From an uncultured Bacteroidota bacterium (GTDB taxonomy: Bacteria > Bacteroidota > Bacteroidia > Flavobacteriales > Flavobacteriaceae): a stretch of DNA of 64,000 nucleotides. Below, one piece after another: positions 7,211 through 15,442 of this stretch. The notes below the pieces were generated by a model, which worked only from the letters and a program-made list of their open reading frames with translations, did no database searches and was not told where the DNA came from. Within the stretch, counting starts at the first letter, position 1, and every line of letters begins with the position of its first letter. A program made the translations under genes and the position numbers. The stretch lies in NCBI GenBank assembly GCA_902616905.1, contig CACMUP010000005.1, positions 1 through 64,000 on the forward strand, written 5' to 3'.

Positions 7211-8551
7211 ATGAAGAAAGATAAAGCAATTGTTGTTTTTGATGTTGGCAAGACGCATAAAAAGTGTTTTGTGTTTTCATTAAACTTCAAACTTCTTTTT
7301 CAAAAAAGTATTCAAGTTGATGAAATTCCAGATGAGGATGGTTTTGAGTCTGACGATCTAAAAACTATATTGGAGTGGATGGAAGGCCTCTTAGAACAGC
7401 TTCTTATCAGATACGCAGTCAAGACAGTTAATTTTTCAGCTCATGGTGCTAGTTTTGTTCTTATTGATTATAATGGCGACCCCTTATTGCCCATGTATAA
7501 TTATTTAAAACCGGTTGACTCAGAAATTGAAAAAGAATTTTACCAAGCATATCCTAATTTAGAGTTAAGTTCTGCCTCCCCGAGATCTGGATTTCTAAAT
7601 TCTGGTTTTCAACTATATTGGCTTAAAAAAAACAGGCAAAAAAAATTTAAACAAGTTCAATTAGCGCTTCATCTTCCACAGTTTTTTCACTACTATTTTA
7701 CCGGAAACTCAGTGAGTGAACTTTCCAGTATAGGATGTCATACTAGTCTTTGGGATTATTCCTCAGCCAACTACCAAGATTGGTTAATTCAGGAAGAAAT
7801 ATCAGATTTACAAGCCCCAATTAGTTCCTCAGAAAAAACTTCAGAGGGAGTCAATCTGCTCAAGGGTGTTTCTGTGGGTATTGGATTACACGACAGTTCA
7901 GCTGCATTAGTTCCTTATCTAAAAGCTGTTAAAAAATCTTTTATTTTATTGAGCACTGGCACTATGAATGTAGCCTTAAACCCATTTTGTAATCAAAGTT
8001 TATTGGAAAGTGACTTAAATCAAGGCTGCTTAAATTATATGACTCCTAATGGGCAATCCGTCAAAGCGAGTCGCTTTTTTATGGGCGGAGCACATGAGCA
8101 GCTGTCTAAATCCATCGCATCTTATTTTGATTGTTCATCGGATTTTTTTAAAACGATAGATTACGACCCTTTGGAATTTGATCAAACAATCCCATTAAGT
8201 GATACGAATTGGTCTATTTCTTCTACAGATTTTAGTCTACCTAAGGAAATTTTTAAAAATTACAGCAGCCCAACTGGGGCCTATTACGCAATAATGAAAA
8301 CTTTATTGCAAATTCAGTTCACCTCTTTAGCATTTATCTTAAGGGGAGTAAAAATAGAGAGAATCTATCTGGATGGAGGCTTTCAAAAAAATCAAATCTT
8401 TATAAAACATCTCGCTCGAAGCTTTGTAGATCTTGAAGTTTACTGCAGTGACTTCTCGCTTGGTGCAGCGCTAGGTGCTGCATTAAGTGTACATCCAACC
8501 AACTTTGATGAAAAAAATTTACACACTATTTACGGCATGGAACGAATTTAA
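7211..8551 (+). CDS. FGGY-family carbohydrate kinase, probable rhamnulokinase
   Basis: A 446-residue sugar kinase expected to phosphorylate L-rhamnulose at C1. The N-terminal phosphate-binding strand is VVFDVGKTHKKCFVF; GIGLHDSSAALVPY and LLSTGTMNVALNP are the middle FGGY motifs; YLDGGFQKNQIF and GAALGAAL form the C-terminal nucleotide-binding region. The family also phosphorylates fuculose and xylulose; the rhamnulokinase assignment rests on the flanking aldolase and isomerase. The gene starts 8 bases after rhaI and is followed 20 bases later by the permease. Confidence 0.87.
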   Translation: MKKDKAIVVFDVGKTHKKCFVFSLNFKLLFQKSIQVDEIPDEDGFESDDLKTILEWMEGLLEQLLIRYAVKTVNFSAHGASFVLIDYNGDPLLPMYNYLKPVDSEIEKEFYQAYPNLELSSASPRSGFLNSGFQLYWLKKNRQKKFKQVQLALHLPQFFHYYFTGNSVSELSSIGCHTSLWDYSSANYQDWLIQEEISDLQAPISSSEKTSEGVNLLKGVSVGIGLHDSSAALVPYLKAVKKSFILLSTGTMNVALNPFCNQSLLESDLNQGCLNYMTPNGQSVKASRFFMGGAHEQLSKSIASYFDCSSDFFKTIDYDPLEFDQTIPLSDTNWSISSTDFSLPKEIFKNYSSPTGAYYAIMKTLLQIQFTSLAFILRGVKIERIYLDGGFQKNQIFIKHLARSFVDLEVYCSDFSLGAALGAALSVHPTNFDEKNLHTIYGMERI

Positions 8552-8571
8552 ACTTTACGAAATTTAAGCAT

Positions 8572-9996
8572 ATGAAACCCGCTGAAACCAAAACGACTAA
8601 TAAGGAATTCGAAAATGAAAAAGTTCCTGATAAGGCACTTAAAAAGTGGACTCATTTTTTGGGGATGTATGCTGGTGAGCACGCTGCAGGTACGGAATTT
8701 ATTATCGGGCCTTTGTTCCTCACAACAGGTGTAAGTGCTTTTGACCTACTTGCAGGTTTACTGATTGGTAACCTGCTGGCTGTGCTTAGTTGGCGTTTTT
8801 TAACAGCTGAAATTGCAGTCAAATATCGTTTTACTCTTTATCACCACTTGGAAAAAATAACTGGAGCAAAATTGGTTAAACTTTACAATATTGCCAATGG
8901 AGTTTTGTTTTGTTTTTTAGCAGGTGCAATGATTACCGTATCGGCAACTGCTGTAGGAATTCCCTTTAATATGGAAATGCCTCAACTTAAAGATACGCTA
9001 CCCAATGGTATAATCTGGGTTTTAGTCGTTTTGATTTTGGGACTCTTATTTTCACTCATTGCAGCCAACGGATTTGCTACTGTTTCTAAAGCTGCAAATT
9101 ATATGGCTCCCTTTATTATTCTTGCTTTTGTAATTTGTGGTTTTGTAGCACTAAACCAACTTGATGTTGGCTCATTTATTGATTTTTGGGCCATTTGGGG
9201 AAAAGGAAGTACCCCATTCCCTGGTCAAATAAAATACACTTTTTGGCATGTGTGCTTTTGGTCTTGGTTTGCCAACGCAGCCATGCATATTGGAATGTCA
9301 GACTTGAGTGTTTTTCGTTATGCTGAAACTCCTAGTGCAGGGTGGGCTACAGCAGTTGGTATGTATATCGGGCATTATATCGCATGGATCGCCGCAGCGC
9401 TATTGTATGCTGTTTACATTCAAAGCCCTGAAGCCCAAGCATTTTTAGCTAAAGGTGCTGCGCCTTCTGTAGCACCTGGACCTTTAGCTTATAATGCCAT
9501 TGGAGTCTTTGGTATTTTAGCTGTTGTTCTTGCCGGTTGGACCACAGCCAACCCCACCATCTATAGAGCTGGTTTAGCTTTTCAAACCCTTTTCCCTAAA
9601 CGCTCTACCTTTTGGGTCACTATGGTGGCAGGAGGGGTTGCCACAACAGCAGGTTTATTCCCTGCCTTTGCCATGAAACTGCTCGATTTTGTTTCCCTTT
9701 ACGGTTTTATTTTATCGCCCGTGGGCGCTATCATTGTCTTTCAACATTTTTTTGGAAAGCGATTTAATATTCCCGATTATTTAGAGTTCCCATTAGATAA
9801 AGGATTCAACTGGAACGTGCTCTGGGCTTGGACTTTAAGTATCGTGGTGTTTTATGGAATCTCCGTTCAACTTGATCTCTTTTTATCCTTTTTAACCTTA
9901 CCCACCTGGATAAGCTGTGGATTAATCTACCTCTTATTTAGTAAATTTTTAAATAAATTAAGTTCTTTAAAAAACAAATCGACAACTGATGGTTAA
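8572..9996 (+). CDS. NCS1-like (cytosine/purine permease type) membrane transporter
   Basis: A 474-residue integral membrane protein with about twelve hydrophobic helices and a soluble N-terminal tail of about 25 residues. The opening HFLGMYAGEHAAGTEFIIGP, the long helix FDLLAGLLIGNLLAVLSW and the mid-protein GWTTANPTIYRAGLAFQTL are typical of nucleobase:cation symporter-1 permeases. In this operon the obvious cargo is L-rhamnose (or a short rhamnoside), which would be unusual for that superfamily; uptake of an unrelated nucleobase is the less likely alternative. It is the last gene of the plus-strand operon and ends 60 bases before the convergent rhamnosidase gene. No strong terminator was seen between them. 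Confidence 0.75.
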   Translation: MKPAETKTTNKEFENEKVPDKALKKWTHFLGMYAGEHAAGTEFIIGPLFLTTGVSAFDLLAGLLIGNLLAVLSWRFLTAEIAVKYRFTLYHHLEKITGAKLVKLYNIANGVLFCFLAGAMITVSATAVGIPFNMEMPQLKDTLPNGIIWVLVVLILGLLFSLIAANGFATVSKAANYMAPFIILAFVICGFVALNQLDVGSFIDFWAIWGKGSTPFPGQIKYTFWHVCFWSWFANAAMHIGMSDLSVFRYAETPSAGWATAVGMYIGHYIAWIAAALLYAVYIQSPEAQAFLAKGAAPSVAPGPLAYNAIGVFGILAVVLAGWTTANPTIYRAGLAFQTLFPKRSTFWVTMVAGGVATTAGLFPAFAMKLLDFVSLYGFILSPVGAIIVFQHFFGKRFNIPDYLEFPLDKGFNWNVLWAWTLSIVVFYGISVQLDLFLSFLTLPTWISCGLIYLLFSKFLNKLSSLKNKSTTDG

Positions 9997-10055
9997 AATC
10001 AAAATAATTTGGAATAAAAACTAGAATCTCAATATTAGAAGTCAAATAATTTCCC

Positions 10056-13046
10056 TTAATCCTTTGCAGCGTTGTATCTCATTTCTCCGATCTCAACACG
10101 AACCGATCTAATAGATTGTGCTCTGCTTCTTTTGATTTCAAAAATATAATTTGGATTTGAAGCAAAAACAAAAGTGTCTTCTCCCCTTGGAATTAATTCT
10201 TCTTTGTTTTCTTTTAAAACAATATAAAGCTTTTCCCCTTCTTTAATTACTGAAAAGTCTGATCCAAAACCGGTAAATGCGGTATAGTCCCCGATTATTT
10301 CATTTAATCTATTTGAGGCTAAATTTTCTTCTATTGGAATAGAAAACTCATAAGATCCAGAGCCTAAGAGTACTTTGGAATAACCTTCTTCAAAACCCAA
10401 GAATTCAATTGATATTTGAGATTTAATCGGTTTTTCACCTTCTCTAATTTGAATATAATCTTCTGACAATAAGTAAACCTCAGCTGTTGTATTAACAGGT
10501 ACGGTAATTTTTTGCTTAAGGATCTTACCCTCGTATTTCCAAGCTGATTTTATTTTTCCATAATAAGTTTCTAGGCTTCCGCTAGCTTCAGTTAATCCTC
10601 CACCTAGTATAGACTTGATTTTGATTCTTTTATAGCCCGGAGCTAAAGGATCAACATTGATTCCAGCAATATTTTGATACATCCATTCCCCAATTGCTCC
10701 ATAGGCATAATGATTATATGAATTCATCCCAGGTGTTTGAAAACTACCATCTGGCTTAATTCCGTCCCAACGTTCCCAGATTGTTGTTGCACCCATTGTA
10801 ACCGGATATAGCCATGAAGGGTAGGTGTCTTGCATAAGCAATTCGTAAGCCATGTCCTCTCTTCCAAAACGACTTAGCACATGGCACAAATAGGGCGTTC
10901 CTAAAAATCCTGTTGTCAGGTGATAGCCATACCTTTTGATATTACCTACCAATCTATCAACGGCTTGTTTTCTTTGGTTCTCAGGGAGCATATCAAATTG
11001 TAAAGCCAATACATAGGCTGTTTGAGTATTTGGCCCAACACGTCCAGAAGTAGTAACAAACTCATCTTGAAAGGCTTTTTTGATGTCTTTTAAAAGGGCT
11101 TGATATTTCATCACATCAGCTTCATGTCCCAATACTTTTGCTGTGTTGATTACTAATTGGGTAGAATTTGCAAAAAAGCATTGAGTTATATAGTATTTGT
11201 CTGTGATTGCTGCCCTTCCATCATTATCATCATCAGGTCTGTAAAAAAGCCAATCCCCAAAATGAAACCCACTAGCCCAAAGATTGTCTTGACTCTGATT
11301 GACAATATAATCAACCCAAGATTTCATGCTAGGGTACTGCGTTTCAAGCATTCTGTAATCACCATACAACAGATAAGAATTCCAAGGTATAATTGTCGCG
11401 GCATCAGCCCAACCCGCGCTACCACTAGCATTTTCACCCAATACATTTGGTACTACATGAGGTACCGCTCCACTTTCTAATTGATCTGTAGCTACATCTT
11501 TCATCCATTTAGAAAAGAAGTTATTTACATTCATATTGTAGGCTGCTGTATTGAAAAATGCTTGAGCATCCCCTGTCCAACCCAGTCGTTCATCACGTTG
11601 TGGGCAATCTGTGGGCACATCTAGAAAATTTCCTTTTTGTCCCCACTGTATATTTTGTTGGAGTTGATTAATTAATGGATCTGAAGTTGAAAATTTTCCT
11701 GTAGGCTTCATATCAGAATATAATGCGATGGCAGTGAGGTCGTCATCATTAATTTTAACCGCATCTCCTGTAATTTTGATGTATCTAAATCCTTGGAAGG
11801 TAAAGTGTGGCTCTAAAATTTGTTTGGTTCCATCCAATATATATGTCATTTTTTGATCTGCGTCTCGAAGGTTATCCACATAAAAGTTTTCCTCCTTATC
11901 CAATACTTCTGCATGGTAAATCTCAATGCGCTGGCCTGGTTTTCCTTTTATCGACAGTTGAACCCAACCGACTAGATTTTGACCAAAATCTATAATGGTT
12001 CCCCCTTCTTTGGCTTCAAAACGATCAACAGGTTTAATTTGCTCCTGTTTTTTAATCAGTTCATTTTCAGTTGCGATTAGATTTTTTTTTGCAAAATCTA
12101 CTTCTTTCACAGCTTCCCATTGCTCTGAGAAATTGGGCTTTGACCATCCGTAAATTTCTTGTTGAGTATCGTAGATTTCTCCATCATAAATTTCAGAGAA
12201 AACTACAGGACCTTTGATGCTTTGCCATGAATCATCGGTAATGAGTTCTTGAGTGGTTCCATCTTCGTATTCAATAGTTATTTGGAGTAGTAAGGCGATA
12301 TCGTTACCGTAATGATTGTTTCTATCGCCCCATGCTAAAAATCCACGGTACCAACCATTCCCCAACATGGCTCCAATAGCGTTTTTACCAGTCACTAAAT
12401 GATTAGTTACATCGTAAACCTGATATTGTAATCGTTCATTATAACTCGTCCAGCCAGGGGTAAAATAGGCATCTCCTATACGTTTTCCATTAATAAAAGC
12501 TTCGTACATTCCATGAGCTGTAACAAAAGCTGTCGCTCTTTTAATTTTTTTATTGGACGTTTCAAACTCCTTCCGAAATAGTGGACTCTCTCTTTGTTCA
12601 GTTTCTTCATAACCAGGAGTAATCCATTTAGCACTAAATTCTGTTTGGGGATTGAGAAATCCCATTTGCCATGAAGATGTAGTACTCCAACGAGAAACTT
12701 TACCCTTTTCATCCCAAACTCTAACTTGCCAATAATAAGTTGCCCCTGATTCTAAATTAGGCCCATCATAATCTACAAAAACAGATTGGTCGGAAGCGAC
12801 CTTTTCCGTATCCCAGATTAATAGCTTATTACTAAACTTATTAGCCCCTTTAACAACTCTGATCTGATAGGCCGATTGGGATTTATTTCTCGATTTAGAA
12901 GACATTATCCAGCTAAAACGTGGGGCTTGAACATCTATCCCCTTAGGACTCACTTTATTCTCAACCAATAGTTGGTCAAAATTTAATTGTCCGAATACGG
13001 TGATTGAACTAAATAAAAGAAAGTATAAACTATAGACTGTTTTCAT
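10056..13046 (-). CDS. Secreted alpha-L-rhamnosidase (GH78) with extra C-terminal domain
   Basis: A 996-residue exported glycoside hydrolase that removes terminal alpha-L-rhamnose from polysaccharides or glycosides. Signal peptide at residues 1-19 (MKTVYSLYFLLFSSITVFG). Beta-sandwich domains fill the first part. The (alpha/alpha)6 catalytic barrel carries DVPTDCPQRDERLGWTGDA (near 485, with the catalytic acid region) and GATTIWERWDG (near 757), then SYNHYAYGAIGEWMY. After the usual GH78 end, about 90 residues (from roughly 905) form an added beta-rich segment with GDYTAFTG, EGEKLYIVL and GEDTFVF. Its pattern resembles the DUF3471-type tail of serine hydrolases. It faces the rhamnose operon tail to tail. 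Confidence 0.93.
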   Translation of the reverse strand: MKTVYSLYFLLFSSITVFGQLNFDQLLVENKVSPKGIDVQAPRFSWIMSSKSRNKSQSAYQIRVVKGANKFSNKLLIWDTEKVASDQSVFVDYDGPNLESGATYYWQVRVWDEKGKVSRWSTTSSWQMGFLNPQTEFSAKWITPGYEETEQRESPLFRKEFETSNKKIKRATAFVTAHGMYEAFINGKRIGDAYFTPGWTSYNERLQYQVYDVTNHLVTGKNAIGAMLGNGWYRGFLAWGDRNNHYGNDIALLLQITIEYEDGTTQELITDDSWQSIKGPVVFSEIYDGEIYDTQQEIYGWSKPNFSEQWEAVKEVDFAKKNLIATENELIKKQEQIKPVDRFEAKEGGTIIDFGQNLVGWVQLSIKGKPGQRIEIYHAEVLDKEENFYVDNLRDADQKMTYILDGTKQILEPHFTFQGFRYIKITGDAVKINDDDLTAIALYSDMKPTGKFSTSDPLINQLQQNIQWGQKGNFLDVPTDCPQRDERLGWTGDAQAFFNTAAYNMNVNNFFSKWMKDVATDQLESGAVPHVVPNVLGENASGSAGWADAATIIPWNSYLLYGDYRMLETQYPSMKSWVDYIVNQSQDNLWASGFHFGDWLFYRPDDDNDGRAAITDKYYITQCFFANSTQLVINTAKVLGHEADVMKYQALLKDIKKAFQDEFVTTSGRVGPNTQTAYVLALQFDMLPENQRKQAVDRLVGNIKRYGYHLTTGFLGTPYLCHVLSRFGREDMAYELLMQDTYPSWLYPVTMGATTIWERWDGIKPDGSFQTPGMNSYNHYAYGAIGEWMYQNIAGINVDPLAPGYKRIKIKSILGGGLTEASGSLETYYGKIKSAWKYEGKILKQKITVPVNTTAEVYLLSEDYIQIREGEKPIKSQISIEFLGFEEGYSKVLLGSGSYEFSIPIEENLASNRLNEIIGDYTAFTGFGSDFSVIKEGEKLYIVLKENKEELIPRGEDTFVFASNPNYIFEIKRSRAQSIRSVRVEIGEMRYNAAKD

Positions 13047-13096
13047 ATCTTAACATTTAAGTTTTAAAGCAAGAGTTTAAATTACTATCAAATTAC

Positions 13097-13112
13097 CTAA
13101 TTTACAAATTAG
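13097..13112. promoter_or_regulatory. Perfect palindrome upstream of the rhamnosidase gene
   Basis: CTAATTTACAAATTAG is a perfect 7-2-7 inverted repeat, 51 bases before the rhamnosidase ATG on the minus strand. It is the right size for a dimeric repressor or activator site. No standard -7 promoter box was found close by, so its role is only suggested by position. Confidence 0.35.
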
Positions 13113-13177
13113 CTGTCCTGTACAGTGATGCTTCAGAAGAAAAATAGTAAGTAAAATAATATAAATGATTTTATATT

Positions 13178-13194
13178 TTTCAATAATATTGAAA
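13178..13194. promoter_or_regulatory. Second perfect palindrome in the SGNH-rhamnosidase gap
   Basis: TTTCAATAATATTGAAA is a perfect 17-base palindrome with a single central base, 47 bases after the SGNH gene stop. It could end the SGNH transcript weakly (it has no long T run after it) or be a regulator site for the rhamnosidase. Confidence 0.3.
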
Positions 13195-13240
13195 GTAAAA
13201 TTCTTGAAATAATCTAATGGATGAAAAAATTGGTAAAATT

Positions 13241-14551
13241 TTATTTTTCCTTGTTTAAATAGCCTTTAAACCTAATCAATCTATCCCCTTTCTGCTGATA
13301 AGTAATTGGTTTCGGATCAAGCAAATCCACAATTTTGTCTTTGATTGAGTAAGCAAAAAAATGATTCCCAGCAGGAGTGTAATGACCAATAAAATACCTT
13401 TCCATATATTGGTCAAGGCTAAGGTTGAATTTTTTGAAATCTTCTAGATGCACTTCATTCATATCGAAAAAATTAAATCCTTTAACTTTAATAAAATCAA
13501 TTATCTCTTGGTCATATCTAGTTAAACCATTTGCCATTTCATAAAGAACATTAACATGATCAAAATGTACTAGCAAAAGCTTCTTACCCTGTTGGTCACA
13601 AAATTCACGGGTCTTATCTAAAATGTATTTCGTTGCTTCAAAAGAGTATTTGTCTCTTAAAGCTTTAGCGGTAAGCTTCATTTTTTTCGGACTTCTAAAA
13701 TCTATCTCAGGTAATCCTAAAATTTTTGCGAGTTTTTTAAGCCCTTTTGTATCTATGTCAGAATTTACCATTTCATAACTTAATAAATGAAGTTGCAACA
13801 TTAAATCATCTTTCAAATTATCATACATAAACTCTGGATCACACATTTTATACATCTCCTTTTTGGATCTTATCCGATTTTCTTTTTCGACCAGTTTACC
13901 TGATTTGAGATCCATTTCGATATTACACCAAAAATTACCATGAAACATGCTTCCTCCATAATCATTCCAACTTTTATAATAAGAAGCATACCGACACCTA
14001 AAAACACTCCTCACATAATCATTTCCCCACATGTAAAGAATAACATATTTTGAATTTTTATCCACCTTTTCACGTCTTAATAGTCGTCTGTAGGCCTGAT
14101 ATATTCCAAACCCTCCCATACCAAAATTTTGAATAGGTTCTCCTAGATGCCCGGCAAGATATTCTTGCCATGTTTCAGAATCACTTACTTGGTGACATTG
14201 GGTAAAACTATTTCCATAAGTATTTATTCTGCATGCACGATCAGCATATACTTTGTTAGTTCTTTTTCCTTCTTTCTTTGAGGTTGAGATGGTGTAGCTA
14301 TTATCAATCCCGTCATGAGGCATATGATTTCCCAAAATGTACCCAACCTCTGGGTCAAACTGAGCCCAGCTATCTTCATTCAAAAATATTTCTAGGACTT
14401 CTTTTGGTACAGCACTATTTCTCAAATATTCCTTATATGACTTTTCTCCCTTTGAGTTGGATACGCCGAAAAGATAATTTGGGACGATAGGGATTAATCC
14501 AGCTGTAACTGCTGTTATAACGTTTGATTTGATAAATTTTCTTCTGTACAT
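13241..14551 (-). CDS. Tat-exported SGNH/GDSL hydrolase, candidate carbohydrate esterase
   Basis: A 436-residue protein with a twin-arginine signal at the very start (MYRRKFIKSNVITAVTAG), so exported folded. The mature part shows the four SGNH blocks: TYGNSFTQ (nucleophile Ser, near residue 114), GMGGFGIYQAYRRL, MWGNDY, and HYTPAGNHFF (catalytic His, near 392). Such enzymes remove acetyl or other acyl groups from sugars or lipids. Next to a secreted rhamnosidase, removal of ester groups from a rhamnose-containing glycan is the natural guess, but the substrate is unproven. The gene is separated from the rhamnosidase by 194 bases with two palindromes. Confidence 0.78.
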   Translation of the reverse strand: MYRRKFIKSNVITAVTAGLIPIVPNYLFGVSNSKGEKSYKEYLRNSAVPKEVLEIFLNEDSWAQFDPEVGYILGNHMPHDGIDNSYTISTSKKEGKRTNKVYADRACRINTYGNSFTQCHQVSDSETWQEYLAGHLGEPIQNFGMGGFGIYQAYRRLLRREKVDKNSKYVILYMWGNDYVRSVFRCRYASYYKSWNDYGGSMFHGNFWCNIEMDLKSGKLVEKENRIRSKKEMYKMCDPEFMYDNLKDDLMLQLHLLSYEMVNSDIDTKGLKKLAKILGLPEIDFRSPKKMKLTAKALRDKYSFEATKYILDKTREFCDQQGKKLLLVHFDHVNVLYEMANGLTRYDQEIIDFIKVKGFNFFDMNEVHLEDFKKFNLSLDQYMERYFIGHYTPAGNHFFAYSIKDKIVDLLDPKPITYQQKGDRLIRFKGYLNKEK

Positions 14552-14709
14552 AGATCTTTATTTAATAATTATTAGAATAGAATAGTTTTTTCATGTTTAC
14601 AATATATATAGAATGGATTACATATAAAATCCCACATCCCTGTTCCAATTGAAAAACAGTTTTCTAAAACCCATGCCCCTGTGTTTAGGATATGAGTGCC
14701 AGAGAGGTT

Positions 14710-15096
14710 TTAGCTTTTAAATACAATGTCATAATCAACACCCTTTCCAATATGCTTTGTCACATATTTACATACCTGTTCACTATCATAGATTGGTTGA
14801 TAATCTCCAACAGATACATTTCCTAGTCCAAATCTAATTTCTTTATAGGTCATATCTGTATTAGTATCAATCAGCATGTGTACATGTTTGTTAGTGTGAT
14901 CACCTTTATCACTCTCACTCACATAGAAAACATTTTCTACTTTGTATGTAGAGGAAATAAGTTTGTTAATCCAGTTGCGAGCAGTCATAAGGTGTACTTT
15001 GTAATGGGTTCTACAAGTAATAAAATAGTTCCAATCAAACATTCTAAGTAATTCAGCATATCCGTTCTTCATTTTCATAATCTTGAGTTTAGGCAA
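14710..15096 (-). CDS. Small HUH (Rep-like) single-strand endonuclease
   Basis: A 128-residue protein with the three Rep motifs in order: WNYFITCRTHY (motif I, near residue 24), KHVHML (HxH metal site, near 73) and VCKYVTKHIGK (YxxK with nucleophile tyrosine, near 110). Such proteins nick single-stranded DNA to replicate or move plasmids, ssDNA phages and some transposons. It has only the catalytic domain, with no helicase or second domain. A 6-3-6 inverted repeat 12 bases upstream of its ATG could be its target. Its 3' end is repeated as a remnant at 3644-3733, on the far side of the rhamnose locus. A RAYT/IS200-type transposase is the main alternative. Confidence 0.68.
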   Translation of the reverse strand: MPKLKIMKMKNGYAELLRMFDWNYFITCRTHYKVHLMTARNWINKLISSTYKVENVFYVSESDKGDHTNKHVHMLIDTNTDMTYKEIRFGLGNVSVGDYQPIYDSEQVCKYVTKHIGKGVDYDIVFKS

Positions 15097-15108
15097 TAGG
15101 AGACATTA

Positions 15109-15123
15109 AGGCATGCTATGCCT
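15109..15123. repeat. Inverted repeat just upstream of the HUH gene
   Basis: AGGCATGCTATGCCT: six-base arms with a three-base loop, ending 12 bases before the HUH start codon. HUH enzymes usually recognise small hairpins near their own gene, so this is a candidate nick or recognition site. Confidence 0.45.
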
Positions 15124-15261
15124 GTTTAGTATATACATTATGTTAATTGAATTAGAATTTTATTTGAATACTTAAAGATACTCAAAAATAAAACTGCTAA
15201 ATTTGAGATATTAGAGTGAAGGTTGAAAATTAGAGGGAAAGGCAACCCTGCAGGCAACTAA

Positions 15262-15298
15262 AAAAAAGAAGCCCCAAAAACACTGGTTCTATAGGGCT
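15262..15298 (-). terminator. Terminator downstream of tRNA-Ser
   Basis: On the minus strand AGCCC (plus 15294-15298) can pair with GGGGCT (15270-15275) across a long loop and is followed by a run of T. It begins 7 bases past the tRNA 3' end. The stem is short, so this is a moderate call. Confidence 0.5.
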
Positions 15299-15304
15299 AT
15301 TCAG

Positions 15305-15388
15305 CGGAGAGACAGGGATTCGAACCCTGGCAACGCTTACACGTTGACAGATTAGCAATCTGCTCCATTACCACTCTGGCACCTCTCC
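15305..15388 (-). tRNA. tRNA-Ser(GCU)
   Basis: An 84-base class II tRNA. The acceptor stem is GGAGAGG paired with TCTCTCC, the D-arm reads GCCAGAGTGGTAATGGAGC, the anticodon loop has ATTGCTAAT (anticodon GCU, reading AGC and AGU), and a long variable arm is followed by GGTTCGAATCC. The CCA end is not encoded. It marks the boundary between the accessory block on its left and core genes on its right. Confidence 0.96.
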
Positions 15389-15442
15389 ATTTAGATTTTA
15401 AAATTAGTTTTTCCAAAGAAAGTAAACAATTTTTTATTGAGA

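Noticed and set aside
1792-13118. An 11-base match, GGACAGCTAAT at 1792-1802 and its reverse complement ATTAGCTGTCC at 13108-13118, both in non-coding DNA, as a possible shared regulator site.
   Set aside because: The match is short, has no symmetry, and the first site is not close to a promoter of a related gene; chance is enough to explain it.
15305-15388. tRNA-Ser as an integrase attachment site with a duplicated 3' end.
   Set aside because: I found no second copy of the tRNA 3' end in the window and no integrase in the accessory block; the XerC/D-type recombinase at 57815 is far away and looks like housekeeping.
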